Assembly (NCBI GenBank): GCA_035048495.1
Contig: CM068544.1
Location: forward strand, 11,836,138 to 11,900,137
Reading direction: 5' to 3'
Length of the DNA stretch: 64,000 bases
Source of the DNA: Euptelea pleiosperma
Taxonomy: Eukaryota; Streptophyta; Magnoliopsida; Ranunculales; Eupteleaceae
A program made the translations under genes and the position numbers. The notes beneath the pieces are model-generated. The model was given only the letters and a program-made list of their open reading frames with translations. It was not told the DNA's origin and did no database searches. Within the stretch, counting starts at the first letter, position 1. Every line of letters begins with the position of its first letter. Positions 35,037 through 45,957 of this stretch are shown one piece after another.

Positions 35037-38000
35037 TTAAATAGATGACACGTCTAATTCTTGAAAAGGTTTGAGACGCTGTCCATTGACCTGGAAGGTT
35101 GAATTATCCTTCGGATCCTCAACTGTTATAGCCCCATAGGGCTTGACTTCAGTAACAACAAATGGGCCTGACCATCGGGACTTCAATTTTCCAGGGAAGA
35201 TGTGAAGTCTTGAATTATAAAGTAAGACCTTCTGTCCCTGGTGGAAATCCTTCCTAAGAATGCTTTTGTCATGTATCCATTTCATTTTATCTTTATACTT
35301 TTTTGACAAGGCATATGAATCATTTCTCAGTTCATCCAATTCATTGAGTTGTAAATTCCTTTCCTCTCCTGCTGCGTCTAAGTCGAAATTGAGTTTTTTG
35401 ATCGCCCATAGGGCGTGATGCTCAATCTCAACAGGGAGATGACAAGGTTTACCATAAACCAAACGGTATGGAGACATATTCAAGGGAGTTTTATAAGCTG
35501 TTCGGTAAGCCCATAGAGCATTTGAGAGGCGTGTAGACCAGTCTTTACGAGTTGTATTGACTGTCTTCTCCAGTATCTGTTTGATTTGCCGATTGGAGAC
35601 CTCGACCTGACCGCTGGTCTGCGGATGGTAAGCAAGGGCAACCTTATGAGTTACACCGTACTTTTTCATTAACTTTTCAAAAACTCTATTGCAGAAATGG
35701 CTACCCCCATCACTTATAATGGCTTTGGGGGCTCCGAATCTTGTGAAAATGTACTCCCTCAAAAATCTCACCACAACTTGATGGTCATTGGTTCTTGTAG
35801 GAATTGCCTCAATCCACTTAGAGACATAGTCCACAGCTAGGAGGATGAATTAGAAACCATTGGATGTAGGAAAGGGCCCCATGAAATCAATACCCCACAT
35901 ATCGAATATCTCATCGACTTGAATAGGGTTCAAGGGCATCATATTTCTCTGAGAAATTCTGCCAAGGTTTTGACAATTAGGGCAGGCCTTGCAGTAGATA
36001 TGTGTTTCTCTAAACAGTGATGGCCAGTAGAATCCACATTGTAGGATTTTCTCAGCCGTCTTTTTGGAACTAAAGTGACCACCACATGGTTGGTCATGAC
36101 AAGAGGACAAGATGTTTAATTGCTGAGATTCAGGGACACAGAGACGAATAATCTGGTCGGGACAGTATTTATATAAATAAGGCTCATCCCAAGAGTAATA
36201 CTTAACTCTTGCCAGGAATTGATTTTTGTCCTGTTTTGACCAATGAGATGGTATTTCCTCTGTCACTAGGTAATTGACAATGTCAGCATACCATGGGGTG
36301 ACGGAGATAGCGAACAGTTGTTCGTCAGGAAAAGTTTCGAGAATGGGCTGAGATTCAAAATTAGACTCTAAAGTCAGCCTTGACAAGTGATCAGCCACAA
36401 CATTCTCAGTTCCTTTCTTGTCCCTGATCTCTAGATCAAATTCCTGTAATAGAAGGATCCATCTTATCAATCTCGGCTTCGTCTCCTTTTTGGACATTAG
36501 ATATCTCAGAGCCGCATGATCCGTATAAACTATGACTTTAGTGGCCAATAAGTATGGTCTGAATTTATCCAGAGCAAAAACAACGGCCAGAAGCTCTTTT
36601 TCAGTAGTGGAGTAGTTTAACTGAGCCGAGTTTAAAGTCTTACTAGCATAGTATATCACATGCGGCATTTTGTTGACTCTTTGGGCCAAAATTGCTCCAA
36701 GAGCATAGTCGGATGCATCACACATCACCTCAAAAGGTATGGTCCAATCAGGAGGGCGTATGATGGGCGCAGAAGTAAGCTCAGATTTAAGACGCTCGAA
36801 TGCCTTCACACAGTCAGCATTGAAGTCAAAAGGGCTATCCTTAGCCAGAAGACTACATAGGGGTCAAGCTATTTGGGAGAAATCCTTAATGAATCTCCTG
36901 TAGAATCCTCCATGTCAAAGAAAAGATCGAATATCACGCACAGATTTAGGAATTGGTAGGGTCGAGATAATATCAATCTTGGCTTTGTCAACCTCTATAC
37001 CCTTGTCAGAAATGACATGTCCTAGTACGATTCCTTTCTTTACCGTAAAGTGACATTTTTCCCAATTTAGGACAAGTCGCTTATCCTGACATCTTGCGAG
37101 TACTAGACTCAGATGTTGGAGACAATCATCGAAAGAGGATCCAAAGACGGAGAAGTCATCCATGAAAACTTCTAAGAACCGTTCGACCACGTCCGAAAAT
37201 ATACTCATCATACACCTTTGAAAAGTCGCAGGTGCATTGCAGAGGCCAAACGGCATGCAACTGTAGGCAAAAGTGCCAAAGGGACAAGTGAACGTGGTCC
37301 TCTCATGGTCCTTGGGTGCAATGGGAATCTGATTATATCCCGAGTAACCATCTAGGAAACAATAGTAGGAATGACCTGCTAGACGTTCCAACATCTGATC
37401 AATGAATGGGAGAGGGAAATGGTCCTTCCGGGTGTTGGTATTGAGCCGTCTGTAGTCAATACAGACTCTCCATCCTTTCTTTAAGCGCTGGGTCACCATT
37501 TCGCCTTGATCATTTTCTACAACAGTGAAACCCGCCTTCTTAGGTACGACATGGATTGGACTCACCCATTTGCTATCAGAGATGGGGTAAATGATACCCG
37601 CATCTAACAATTTTAGAATTTCATCCCGTACTACTTCTTTTAGGACTGGATTTAACCTCCTCTGGTGCTCTCTAGACGTCTTAGAGTTGTCTTCAAGATA
37701 AATGTGATGTTGACACACAGAAGGGTCTATCCCACGAATGTCGTCAATGGTCCATCCTATTGCTGCTTTGTGCTTTTTTAACAACATAATAAGTCTCTCT
37801 TTTTGGGACGCAGATAGGGCAGAAGAAATGATGATAGGATAAGTCTCTTCAGGACCAAGATAAGCATAAGATAGTTCAGAGGGTAGAGGCTTAAGCTCAA
37901 GTTTCTGATCAGTGGAGCTTGATTCTTCCTCCTCTACCGAGATAGAGTTGACAGTAGTAGGATCTCTGATCATGGTTAGTAGAGGCTCGTACTCAACAAT

Positions 38001-38369
38001 AGGAGGAGGAGTAGAAATCATTGTAACTGACTCTTGGATAGTATTATCCTCAAAAATTACTGACTCCCATTGGAAGTCAGTATCAAAGTGCTCTTGGCAC
38101 TGTTTCAAGATATCTTCGGTGGAGTCCTGAATTAGACTCTCAACGGCACACATTTCATCTGTCACATCACGATCGGCATCCAGTCGCATTAGTCGAAAGA
38201 TGTTAACCTCAGCCTTTAGGTTGCCGAAGGCAATTGACATATTCCCGTCCCTACACCCGATGTGTGCATTCGCTGTAGCAAGGAACGGTCGGCCTAGAAT
38301 GACCGGGATCCGATTATCCTGACACGGTTCTGTGTCGAGGATGATGAAGTCTACAGGGTAGTAAATGGT
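35037..38369 (-). pseudogene. M1 pol: protease tail, reverse transcriptase, RNase H, integrase (Athila type), decayed
   Basis: One minus-strand frame spans this whole interval with three in-frame stops: TAA between RNase H/integrase motifs and the integrase core (about 35850), and two TGA near 36870-36910. Order from the N-terminus: protease tail (YYPVDFIILD, LGRPFLATA), a spacer (CAVESLIQDS), and RT (CIDYRRLN, MPFGLCNAPATFQR, catalytic FMDDFS). Then come RNase H ([34 protein letters not shown]), the integrase zinc finger (HDQPCGGH...CKACPNC), the DDE core ([16 protein letters not shown], a Glu in GQVEVSNRQ) and an Athila-type tail (LNELDELRN). The copy is dead as it stands. Its protease is also broken at the upstream border, where about 50 codons are deleted and the frame changes. 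Confidence 0.92.
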
Positions 38370-39135
38370 ATGAGATTGACACTAGCTCCTAAGTCCAACA
38401 AAGCTGTGCAACTAAAGTTATCACCAATTTCACATTGCACAGTAGGACTTCCCGGATCCTTATGCTTAATTACACTGTTGCGTTGGATAAATGCTGTAGC
38501 TTTTTCTGCCAAAAAGGCATCTTTGGGTACATGCGTACGCCGTTTGACAGTGCATAATTCTTTCAGGAATTTGGCATAGGAAGGGATCTGTTTGATAGCA
38601 GATAGGAAGGGGATATTGATCTGGACATCTTTGAAAACGTCTAAGATCTCTGAAAATTGCTGATCTCTTTTGTCTTGGACAAGCCTGTCTGGGAAGGGAG
38701 GCTTAATCCGACAAATAGATTTGTCCTTCACCGTATATTTCTGCACTGGGATTGTAGATTTTGGTGCAGGCTTCACAGCATCAGAGGTGGATTTTGAAAT
38801 GTGTTCCTTTGTGCTGGGTTTAGGAATAGGAGCGGGAGATGGCTCTGACGGTTCTTTTACTCCCATATCCACAGTCTTTCCAGATCGGAGTGTGGTTACA
38901 GCTTGTACCTCTCCTTGGTAGTTTGGATTCTGTGACTGGGAACCGACCTCATAAACTGTGCCTTTGGCATTCCCTTTAGGATTTGCAATGGGTTGGCTAG
39001 GGAAGATGCCTTTGGCTTTCTCAGCTTCTAAATTCCCGAGACGCTGCTCTAGGCGCTGCATGGACTGGGTTTGCTGCACAATAAATTGTGATAGGAGGTC
39101 TTCTAGACCTAGTTTAGGAGTAGCTTGAGCAACCA
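38370..39135 (-). pseudogene. M1: Gag C-terminus and front half of protease
   Basis: The minus-strand frame runs from a Gag C-terminal motif (LGLEDLLSQFI, then LEQRLGNLEAEKAKG) through the linker VTTLRSGKTVDMG and the conserved DKSICRIKPPFPDRL block to the protease active site LLDLGASVNLIPF (about 38370-38410). It is highly similar to P2 at about 63100-63890. At 38369 it is joined out of frame to the protease tail, probably through a short T/TTT microhomology, with loss of the SVYQQLGL...VADF segment. On its upstream side it is fused to a second copy of the protease tail/spacer (39136-39466), an order not possible in an intact element. Confidence 0.85.
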
Positions 39136-39466
39136 GGATTAGACTCTCAACGGCACACATTTCATCGGTCACTTCGCGATCGGCATCTTGTTGCATTAAA
39201 CGAAAGATATTGACCTCAGTTTTGAGGTTTCCGAAAGCAATGGACATGTTTCCGTCCCTGCACCTGATGTGTGCATTCGCAGTGGCAAGGAAAGGACGGC
39301 CTAGGATGACCGGAATGCGGTTATCCTGACACGGCTCGATGTCAAGAATGATAAAGTCCACAGGATAATAAAAGTCAGCGACTTTTACTAGGACATCTTC
39401 AATGATTCCTCTTGGAATCTTGATGGTCTGATCGGCCAATTTCAGGGTGACATTGGTAGGCTTCAT
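39136..39466 (-). pseudogene. M1: extra copy of protease tail plus spacer, upstream of Gag
   Basis: Minus-strand codons read from KPTNVTLKLADQ through LGRPFLATANAH and FRLMQQDAD to CAVESLI, then run in frame into Gag LVAQATPKLG. The same segment occurs again downstream at about 37900-38366, so the gag-protease-spacer unit has been partly duplicated in tandem. On its other side (39464-39466) it joins truncated T1 sequence through the shared bases CAT. The ORF's ATG at 39481 is inside T1 and is fortuitous. Confidence 0.8.
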
Positions 39467-41579
39467 GGGTGGGATCCCCATGCATACAGGTATAGGTCAA
39501 ACCATCTAGGGTTTAGTCAAACAACAAGGTTAAAACCTTAATAGTTAATAATAATGACCGAACCACGAACAATTAATAGATTTTTTACAAAAAATGTACT
39601 ATATTATAAAAATCATAACTAAATAAGTATGAATTAGAAAAATATAAACTCAATGGATTTAAAACTAGATTCATAGAGGTTTTTAGGAAAAATAAATAGA
39701 AAAATATTCAGATTCAAAATATAGGTCAAAACTCTTAATTAATTGGGCTGGACAGAATTCGGGATACAGAAAAGTCTCGCATATTTGAAAAATCATAACT
39801 TAATCAATACAAATCAGAAAAATACAAACTCAAAGGTTCTAGAAACTAGATTGATAGAGGTATCTGTGAAAAATAATTATAAAAATATTTAGGTTAAAAA
39901 TATGGATCGAAATCTTAGGTAAATTGGACCGTGTAAAATCTAGAATTCTGGGTTTTACAGAAAAGTCCAACACGTTTGAAAAATCATAACTTAATCAATA
40001 CAAATCAGAAAAATATAAACTCAAAGGTTCTAAAAACTAGATTGATAGAGGTATCTATGAAAAATAATTATAAAAATATTTAGGTTAAAAATATAGATTG
40101 AAATCCCAAGCGAATCGGACCGTGTAAAATCTGAAATTCTGGGTTTTTTGGTAAAGTCATACAACTTAGAAAAATCATAACTTAATCAATAAAAATCAGA
40201 AAAATATAAACTAAACGGTTTTGAAAAATAGATTCACAGAGGTATTTAGAAAAAATAATTATAAAAATATTTTAATTATAAAAATACAACAAAAATGATA
40301 AAGAACATAATCATCCGTTATAAGTACAAAATAGACGATGGCCCAACCCATCATGGTGGCCCAAAATAAAGATCAACCCAATAAGAATAAAATAAATATT
40401 GTTGAAATTAATTTATAATGAGTATCAATCATTATCTAATGAAAAAGAAACAAAATCTGGAAGAAAAACAAGTATAGGATGGATCAAGCGCACTTACCTG
40501 AAGGTTTCTTAAACTTTAATGAAAATCAAAAGTTTATTCAAATTTGAAAGTCGTCGGATCGTCCTCTCCTCGGAGTATGTTCTTCTAATCGGAGTCCCCG
40601 TCAATTTTTCCTTCTTGCTCGAGTGCGATCGGTGCCCGGATGAAGGTTTAATGGAGCTTGCTCTATTCTTTAATGGAGTTTGGTTTTGAAAACTTCTAAA
40701 GCTTTAGGGTTTTCATAAATAGGTTTAGAGAAGGATTAGGGTTTCTATTTTGTTGAAATTCGTAACTAGCAAAGGGATGACTTTTTCAACCCTCAAAAAC
40801 TCTTATTTTACACTACTAATGGGTTAGAAATGGCCCAAGGCCCATATACAACAACTAGGCTCAATTTAAGAATATTATTAAGCCCAAAAGACTTCTAGAT
40901 TGGCCATATGGCCCCACCCAACAATTGTAACATAAATAATTATAAATTAATTCAATCAAACTATATTATATAATTTAAAAGTCCATACAATAAGGTATGA
41001 CACATGTCACACACACAAATCATAAAAACGTTCAAAACCCTAGAAAAGTGTCAAATGACATTGGAATGACCCGGAAGTGATTTGCGGGTCCCACGCTCCT
41101 ATTAAATAAATAAAATATAATTAAATATTATTTTTGAAAATATAAGAATGGTAGGAAAGTTCAAAAATTTCGAAAATACTATTTTTGTCAAAATCTCCCG
41201 AAATCTCCCGCTAAGGTTTTCATGTCTCAAGAAAGGTTTCAAATTTCATAGGTAAGTTGGTAAAGATAAAATAGGAATATTTTTTGTGTCTCTGGCCCAC
41301 AAAACAATTTTTTTATAAAAGTTCTAGAATGTTAGCTGAGGAAAGAAAAAGTCCCCTGCAAGTTATAGTTTATTATTCTTAGCAGGAATTTTGCCCTAAA
41401 GAACGAATTTCAAAAATAGCAGGTTTTTCAAAGTTGTCAGAATGAAATCAAATTAAATACACATACTCATACATGATATTAAACAATAAAAATAATAATA
41501 AGAGTTTGAAAAAGTTTCAAGTTTGCATTATTAGGTGAATTTACCATAATACCCTAGAACGAAAGTTCAGGGTATTACA
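39467..41579 (-). mobile_element. T1: 3' LTR (minus) of a chromovirus (Tekay/Del)-like element, truncated
   Basis: It matches 54816-56932 at high identity and ends GGGTATTACA at 41579, the complement of an LTR start TGTAATACCC. It is followed by TCTACCCCCCATAAAG, the complement of a polypurine tract, and by a GAATTTCGGGGACGAAATT block (complement) familiar from Tekay/Del elements. The left end is cut at 39467, where a deletion joins it to M1. About 1.3 kb of LTR that is present in the other copy is missing. It contains four tandem copies of a ~190-bp unit (39600-40280). No ORF. Confidence 0.8.
39600..40280 (-). repeat. Four tandem ~190-bp repeats in the T1 LTR
   Basis: The word AAAATCATAACTTAATCAAT or a close variant recurs at about 39603, 39790, 39979 and 40172. 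Each is followed by TAGATTGATAGAGGTAT-like and GGACCGTGTAAAATCT-like words. The other LTR (54945-55625) has the same array with one unit partly deleted. Confidence 0.8.
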
Positions 41580-42395
41580 ATCTACCCCCCATAAAGAAAA
41601 TTTCGTCCCCGAAATTCGACACCCCTCAAATTCATTCTCGATCTAGTCTGTCACATCTGATTAGTGAACTAATCATTTTAGCCAAGCCTAGTTAGATTGG
41701 TTGACAAACTTTATTATACATAGTCAAATTGGCCAAATTAATCAATATAGTAAACCTAGCCAAACTGGCCATCTACACCAATCTAGTCCAATCCAGGCAA
41801 GTTAGTCATCTACGTCTAGTCAACTTAACAATGCTGGTCAAACTAGTCAATATAGTCAACCTTAGATAAACTGGTAAACTTGATCAATCTAATTGACCTA
41901 GATCAACTAGTAAAACTAATAAATTTATCTTCCACTCAAACTGGTCATGCTAGTCAACTGGCCTACTAGTCAAAATAGTCAGACTGTCCAATTAAGATCA
42001 TCTGAGGGTATAATTCTGTCAACACACCATTCTGTCACGATCTCCTTGATAAGGTATGACAGTGTTAGGTTTTGCGACATTGTCAAACATAACATAAAAT
42101 TAAGTATTACAATAATATACTTACAAACAATAATACACAATCACTATTTATAAGTATTACAAACAATCAGAGTGCTCTAGATTATTGTGTTTCTAATGTA
42201 TATACTAAAATGTCACGATCTCCATAATAAGAATGGACACATTAACCAGATCCCCTAATGGTCTCCATTCCATAGGTCACTAGGGTAAACTACTGACTGT
42301 GCTCTAATACCATTCTATCATACACAACTCAATTATGCATAGACCCATTACACACAAATCCCTAGGTGTCTGAAGCCTAAGCTCTGATACTACTC
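41580..42395 (-). mobile_element. T1: short non-coding internal region with primer site
   Basis: The whole internal domain is only 816 bp. Next to the 3' LTR is the polypurine tract (complement TCTACCCCCC). Next to the 5' LTR is the primer-binding site, read on the minus strand as TAGTATCAGAGC (42381-42392), one mismatch from the initiator-Met type TGGTATCAGAGC. A second, TGGTATTAGAGC, lies 80 bp further in (42301-42312). Between them is a stretch of short degenerate repeats built on AGTCAA/CTGGTC (about 41690-41990). No gag or pol is present, so the element is non-autonomous. Confidence 0.75.
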
Positions 42396-43119
42396 TGTCA
42401 CGCCCCGAATCCGGATACCCAGATACGACCCAAAAATCCGTAGATCGACCCGTACCCGAACCCAGAGGTGATCCATGAATGTCCCCTAGTGGTCCAATTA
42501 GGTCAATTAGACTACTAAGGTTCATTCGAAAACCCACTAAGTAAAAAAAAAGAGTCTAGATATAGAAAACAAATAATTCAAATAATTCAATCAATCAACT
42601 AAATGTGGAGAGATAGAAGTGAGAACATGCTCTCAATCAAAGGCTTACATGCCCGTGAAAATAAATAACCAATGTTTAGAACAATCAAAATCAAGTCTTC
42701 TAAAGTGTGGGATTGACTCCCAAAATCCTCGCCGATCTCCTCGAATGTACCGGAGTCTTTCGTTTCAAAATCATCTCACGTACCCGGCTCCACAAAATCT
42801 GAAAATGGTATCGGTGTAGCACCGTGAGCTGAGGCCCAGTAATACAACAGTGTGCATGGTATGATATCATACTATACAAGTTTTTTTAATCAAGGTATGC
42901 ATCTCAATCGTATAATAAGGATGGCATGAATATGAGGATGAATGCAGATGAGTAAGGCATGCCAATGCAACTAGTACCCTTAACCACATAGGGTCTCCAT
43001 CTCCTTCCCGCACTGGGAGCGGTCTCATTGACCCATCTGCAGGATATAATAATGTCTGGGGCCTTTCACCCTAGGGTACCGAACCCTGATTAATTGATAA
43101 AACCAATATAAACGTATAT

Positions 43120-45957
43120 TGATATTCGCTCAAAAGTGCTTATTTTAAGCAATTATCCTTTTAGCGTTATTGCATTCTCCTACGTAAAATGCTCTAGTTA
43201 TCTACTTTTTTACGTAATAGTCTCTTCTGTTGCATAGAACACACTTTTCTGGACGAAATGGTATATTTGCATGCATTAAACACATTTTCGAAAGTCTAGA
43301 TATTAAGCCGTTCTGATAAAGTCTCATTACGCGCTTCTTCTGTCGCAGGAAACCCCGATGGGACGATTCTCGAGACTTGTGGGCCCAAATCGATCATAAA
43401 AGCCCATTATCAAAGCTTAAAGAGCCCACATGCTATGACTAGAAGATATTGGCCAAATATGGGCTGAATAAGAGGACCAAAAAGCCGGCCCAAAGAACGA
43501 AGAGAGCAGGAGAGCCAATGACCAAGAGACAGACCAAAGCGTTTAAAGCCACATGAGTCAGCAAGGAATGATAGTCTACTCTACTGGAGAAGCGTGAGGA
43601 TGGTCACAGTGAAGACCAGGGTTCCAGACCCTCTGCCAATACTTTTCTCCATTTTTTGATACTTTCTCTCTCATCTCTCCTTATTCTCTCTCTCTCTTCA
43701 TCTCTCGGTCCTTGAATCTACTGACCTAACCCCAGAACTCCTGTCCATCGACTCTATCTCATCTCCCTTAGCTTTTTGACCGTTGGATCTTCCATCGAAC
43801 TGTTGGATCTTCAATCGGACCGTTGGATCTCTCTAGATCCGTCGATCTACCAATCTGGGTCCCAATCAAGTCACCATCCATCCGATCGCCATCAGAATGT
43901 CTGTCACATCATCTTGTGAGACGATGGACATCATCAGTCCATGTGGGCCAATAGCCGGGCCCATCATCATCGACCCGCTGTCCGACCAGTTAGTGGACCC
44001 CGTGAATTTCAAAATAATTTTAATTAAAAAATGGGGGGTCCACTAAATGGGGACATTCCCCAAAGAAAAGTAGCATTTTACTTAAAAAAACAAAAAAAAT
44101 AAAAAAATATTTTTTCTTATTTTTTTATTTTCAAAAATCCCCTATTTCCATTAAAGGAAATAGGGAAGCTTTAAAAGGGGAGAGGAGAGGGTTCGTTCGA
44201 ACCCTAATCCCTCTCCTTTCCTCTCCTTTCTCTTCCCAAAAACCCCCCCCTACGTTCTTTCCTCTTCTTTTTCTTCTTCTTCTTTTTCTTCTTCTTCTTC
44301 TTCTTCTTCTTTTACCGGCCGGAGTTGCAGAACTCCGGCCACCTCGTCTTCTTCTTCTTCTTCTCCTCCTCCTCCTCCTCCTTATTCTTCTTCTCCTCCT
44401 TCTTCTTCTTGCTGCACAGTCGTCCTCTTTGTCTTCCTCTTCTTCTTCTTCTTCTTCTTCTTCTTCTTCTTTTACCGGCCGGAGTTGCAGAACTCCGGCC
44501 ACCTCGTCTTCTTCACGTTCTTCTCTCCCAACCAAATCTGTCACTCCCAAAAGGAGAAAGCAAACCTCTCTCATTCCATTCTCCCTCAATACCTCAACCC
44601 TCTCTACCACCTACAACACCAAGAATCTCTCCACCGTCCTCCTTTGTAGCAGCAGCGTCTTATTCAGCAAGATAACGGCCTGCAACACTTGCAAGCCGTT
44701 CTCTTGATCTCTTTCTAGCACACCAGCAAAAACTCAGACCCCATGGTCTGTAAGAGCCCCTCCATCCACTTGACTGGTGTGCCTCACCTTCGCTTTCAGA
44801 CCTGCAACTCCGAGTTGCAAGTTTGAAACTCCACCATTGTTGCACATCTCCAAGTTGCTGCCACTTGCAGGTCCGAAAACGGCAAGCCGTCCTCTCCCTC
44901 ACTTCTTCTCAAGAAAGGCAGCAAACAAAAGGAAACAAAAAAAAAAAAAAGAAAATAAGGAAGAAGAGGAACTGGTAGTTCCCTTGGTCTTGCGCACACC
45001 ACCCTGCAGCAACGCCCCATGTGCAGGCTCCGCCTCCATGGTGCTCTGCTTGCCGTTGTCTCTTTTAACGAGGCACTCATCCACCGTTCCTGCTGGTGCT
45101 CTACAAATCTTGTGATGTCTTAGCATCTGCTACTACCACCAAGAACGGCCATTAAACCTGCAACAACTCGGCAACACTTCATCCAACAACCTCCTTCCAC
45201 AACGTGGTCTTCACCCTCTCTCATGCCGTCTTCTCCACCATGGCCAAGAGCCACCACAGCAACCACGAGGCTAACGTGTGATTCCCATCTCAGACCACAT
45301 CTCCTATCCAACGATCGCACACCACCTCCACCACGTAGCCGGACCATTCACCAAACACCCCATCAATGGCCGAACTCACTCCGGTAAGTGCTCCTACGAC
45401 ATTTCTCTCCTCTTCTTTCTTTCTGTATCTCTATCCATCTTTCTACCTCTAGATTGGGTCTTTTCTCTCCTCCTTAGTCTACCATTTTCTCTCTCTCTAG
45501 TTTTCTCTCTCTAACCTTTTCTCTCTCTTTAGTTTTCTCTCTCTAGTTTAGTCAAGTTATTGATTTCTAGTATAAGGTTTCAATCATGATCATTGTAAGA
45601 ATTATTTTGGGTTAATACTTAATTTCAATTCAAATTTTATAGTATTTCAATTACAGTGGTGTCACTTTATGCTACTCAGATCAGTGATTTCATGGCTCTC
45701 ATACAATTATCAAGCATGTTTTAAAAGCACCTTAAACCACCACTCTCACCCCTCCATCCTTTTTAGTGGAAATTTCTGATAAAAATCCGTCATTTCATGT
45801 TCATGAATCGCGCGAACTAACCCCGAGTGCGGATCGACCTCCGACACGAATCCCTATACAAAGTTCATATTTTTGCAGGATAAAAACTCGGATAAGTTAC
45901 AAATATGTTGAGATTAGGGTTTCCGTAACCAACGACGCGGAAAAAAACCTACTTTCA
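43120..45957 (+). mobile_element. N2: 5' LTR of a complete non-autonomous Athila-like element
   Basis: This 2838-bp LTR runs from TGATATTCGC to CCTACTTTCA. Preceding TATAT (43115-43119) matches TATAT after the 3' LTR. Internal landmarks: conserved 5' block, tRNA-like module with T-arm AGGG-TTCCAGA-CCCT (43618-43632), 20-bp GACCGTTGGATCTTCAATCG repeats (43778-43840) and TTTAAAA promoter-like box (44170-44176). Further on are GGGTTCGTTCGAACCC palindrome (44189-44204), two GGCCGGAGTTGCAG palindromes (44317-44340, 44477-44500), GGTAAGT donor (45383-45389) and CTCTCTCTAG tracts. It differs from the 3' LTR by about 1 % of bases by eye, plus a 160-bp duplication around the palindrome and a few small indels. 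Confidence 0.95.
44170..44204 (+). promoter_or_regulatory. Putative LTR core promoter of N2
   Basis: TTTAAAAGG is followed within 20 bases by the 16-bp palindrome GGGTTCGTTCGAACCC and then an AACCCTAATCC-type start region. The arrangement is repeated at 52596 in the 3' LTR and in S3, f4 and, inverted, N1 and f2. That TTTAAAA acts as the TATA box is inference from its position and conservation. Confidence 0.5.

Noticed and set aside
39136..39481. A genuine start codon at 39481 for a fused protease-Gag protein
   Set aside because: The ATG and first five codons come from T1 LTR sequence at a deletion junction, and the domain order is permuted.
39600..40280. CRISPR-like repeat array
   Set aside because: The units are ~190 bp without short constant repeats separated by unique spacers, and the context is a plant LTR.
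44189..44204. GGGTTCGTTCGAACCC as a B-box
   Set aside because: It resembles GGTTCGAACCC, but it is a palindrome directly downstream of the promoter-like box with no A-box at the proper distance. I treat it as part of the LTR promoter/leader.
44131..44675. Arg/Glu-rich and Ser-rich frames in the N2 LTR
   Set aside because: They are produced by CTT and CTC repeats around the palindrome. The 3' LTR copy at 52676-52888 has a different length, as expected for microsatellite rather than coding sequence.
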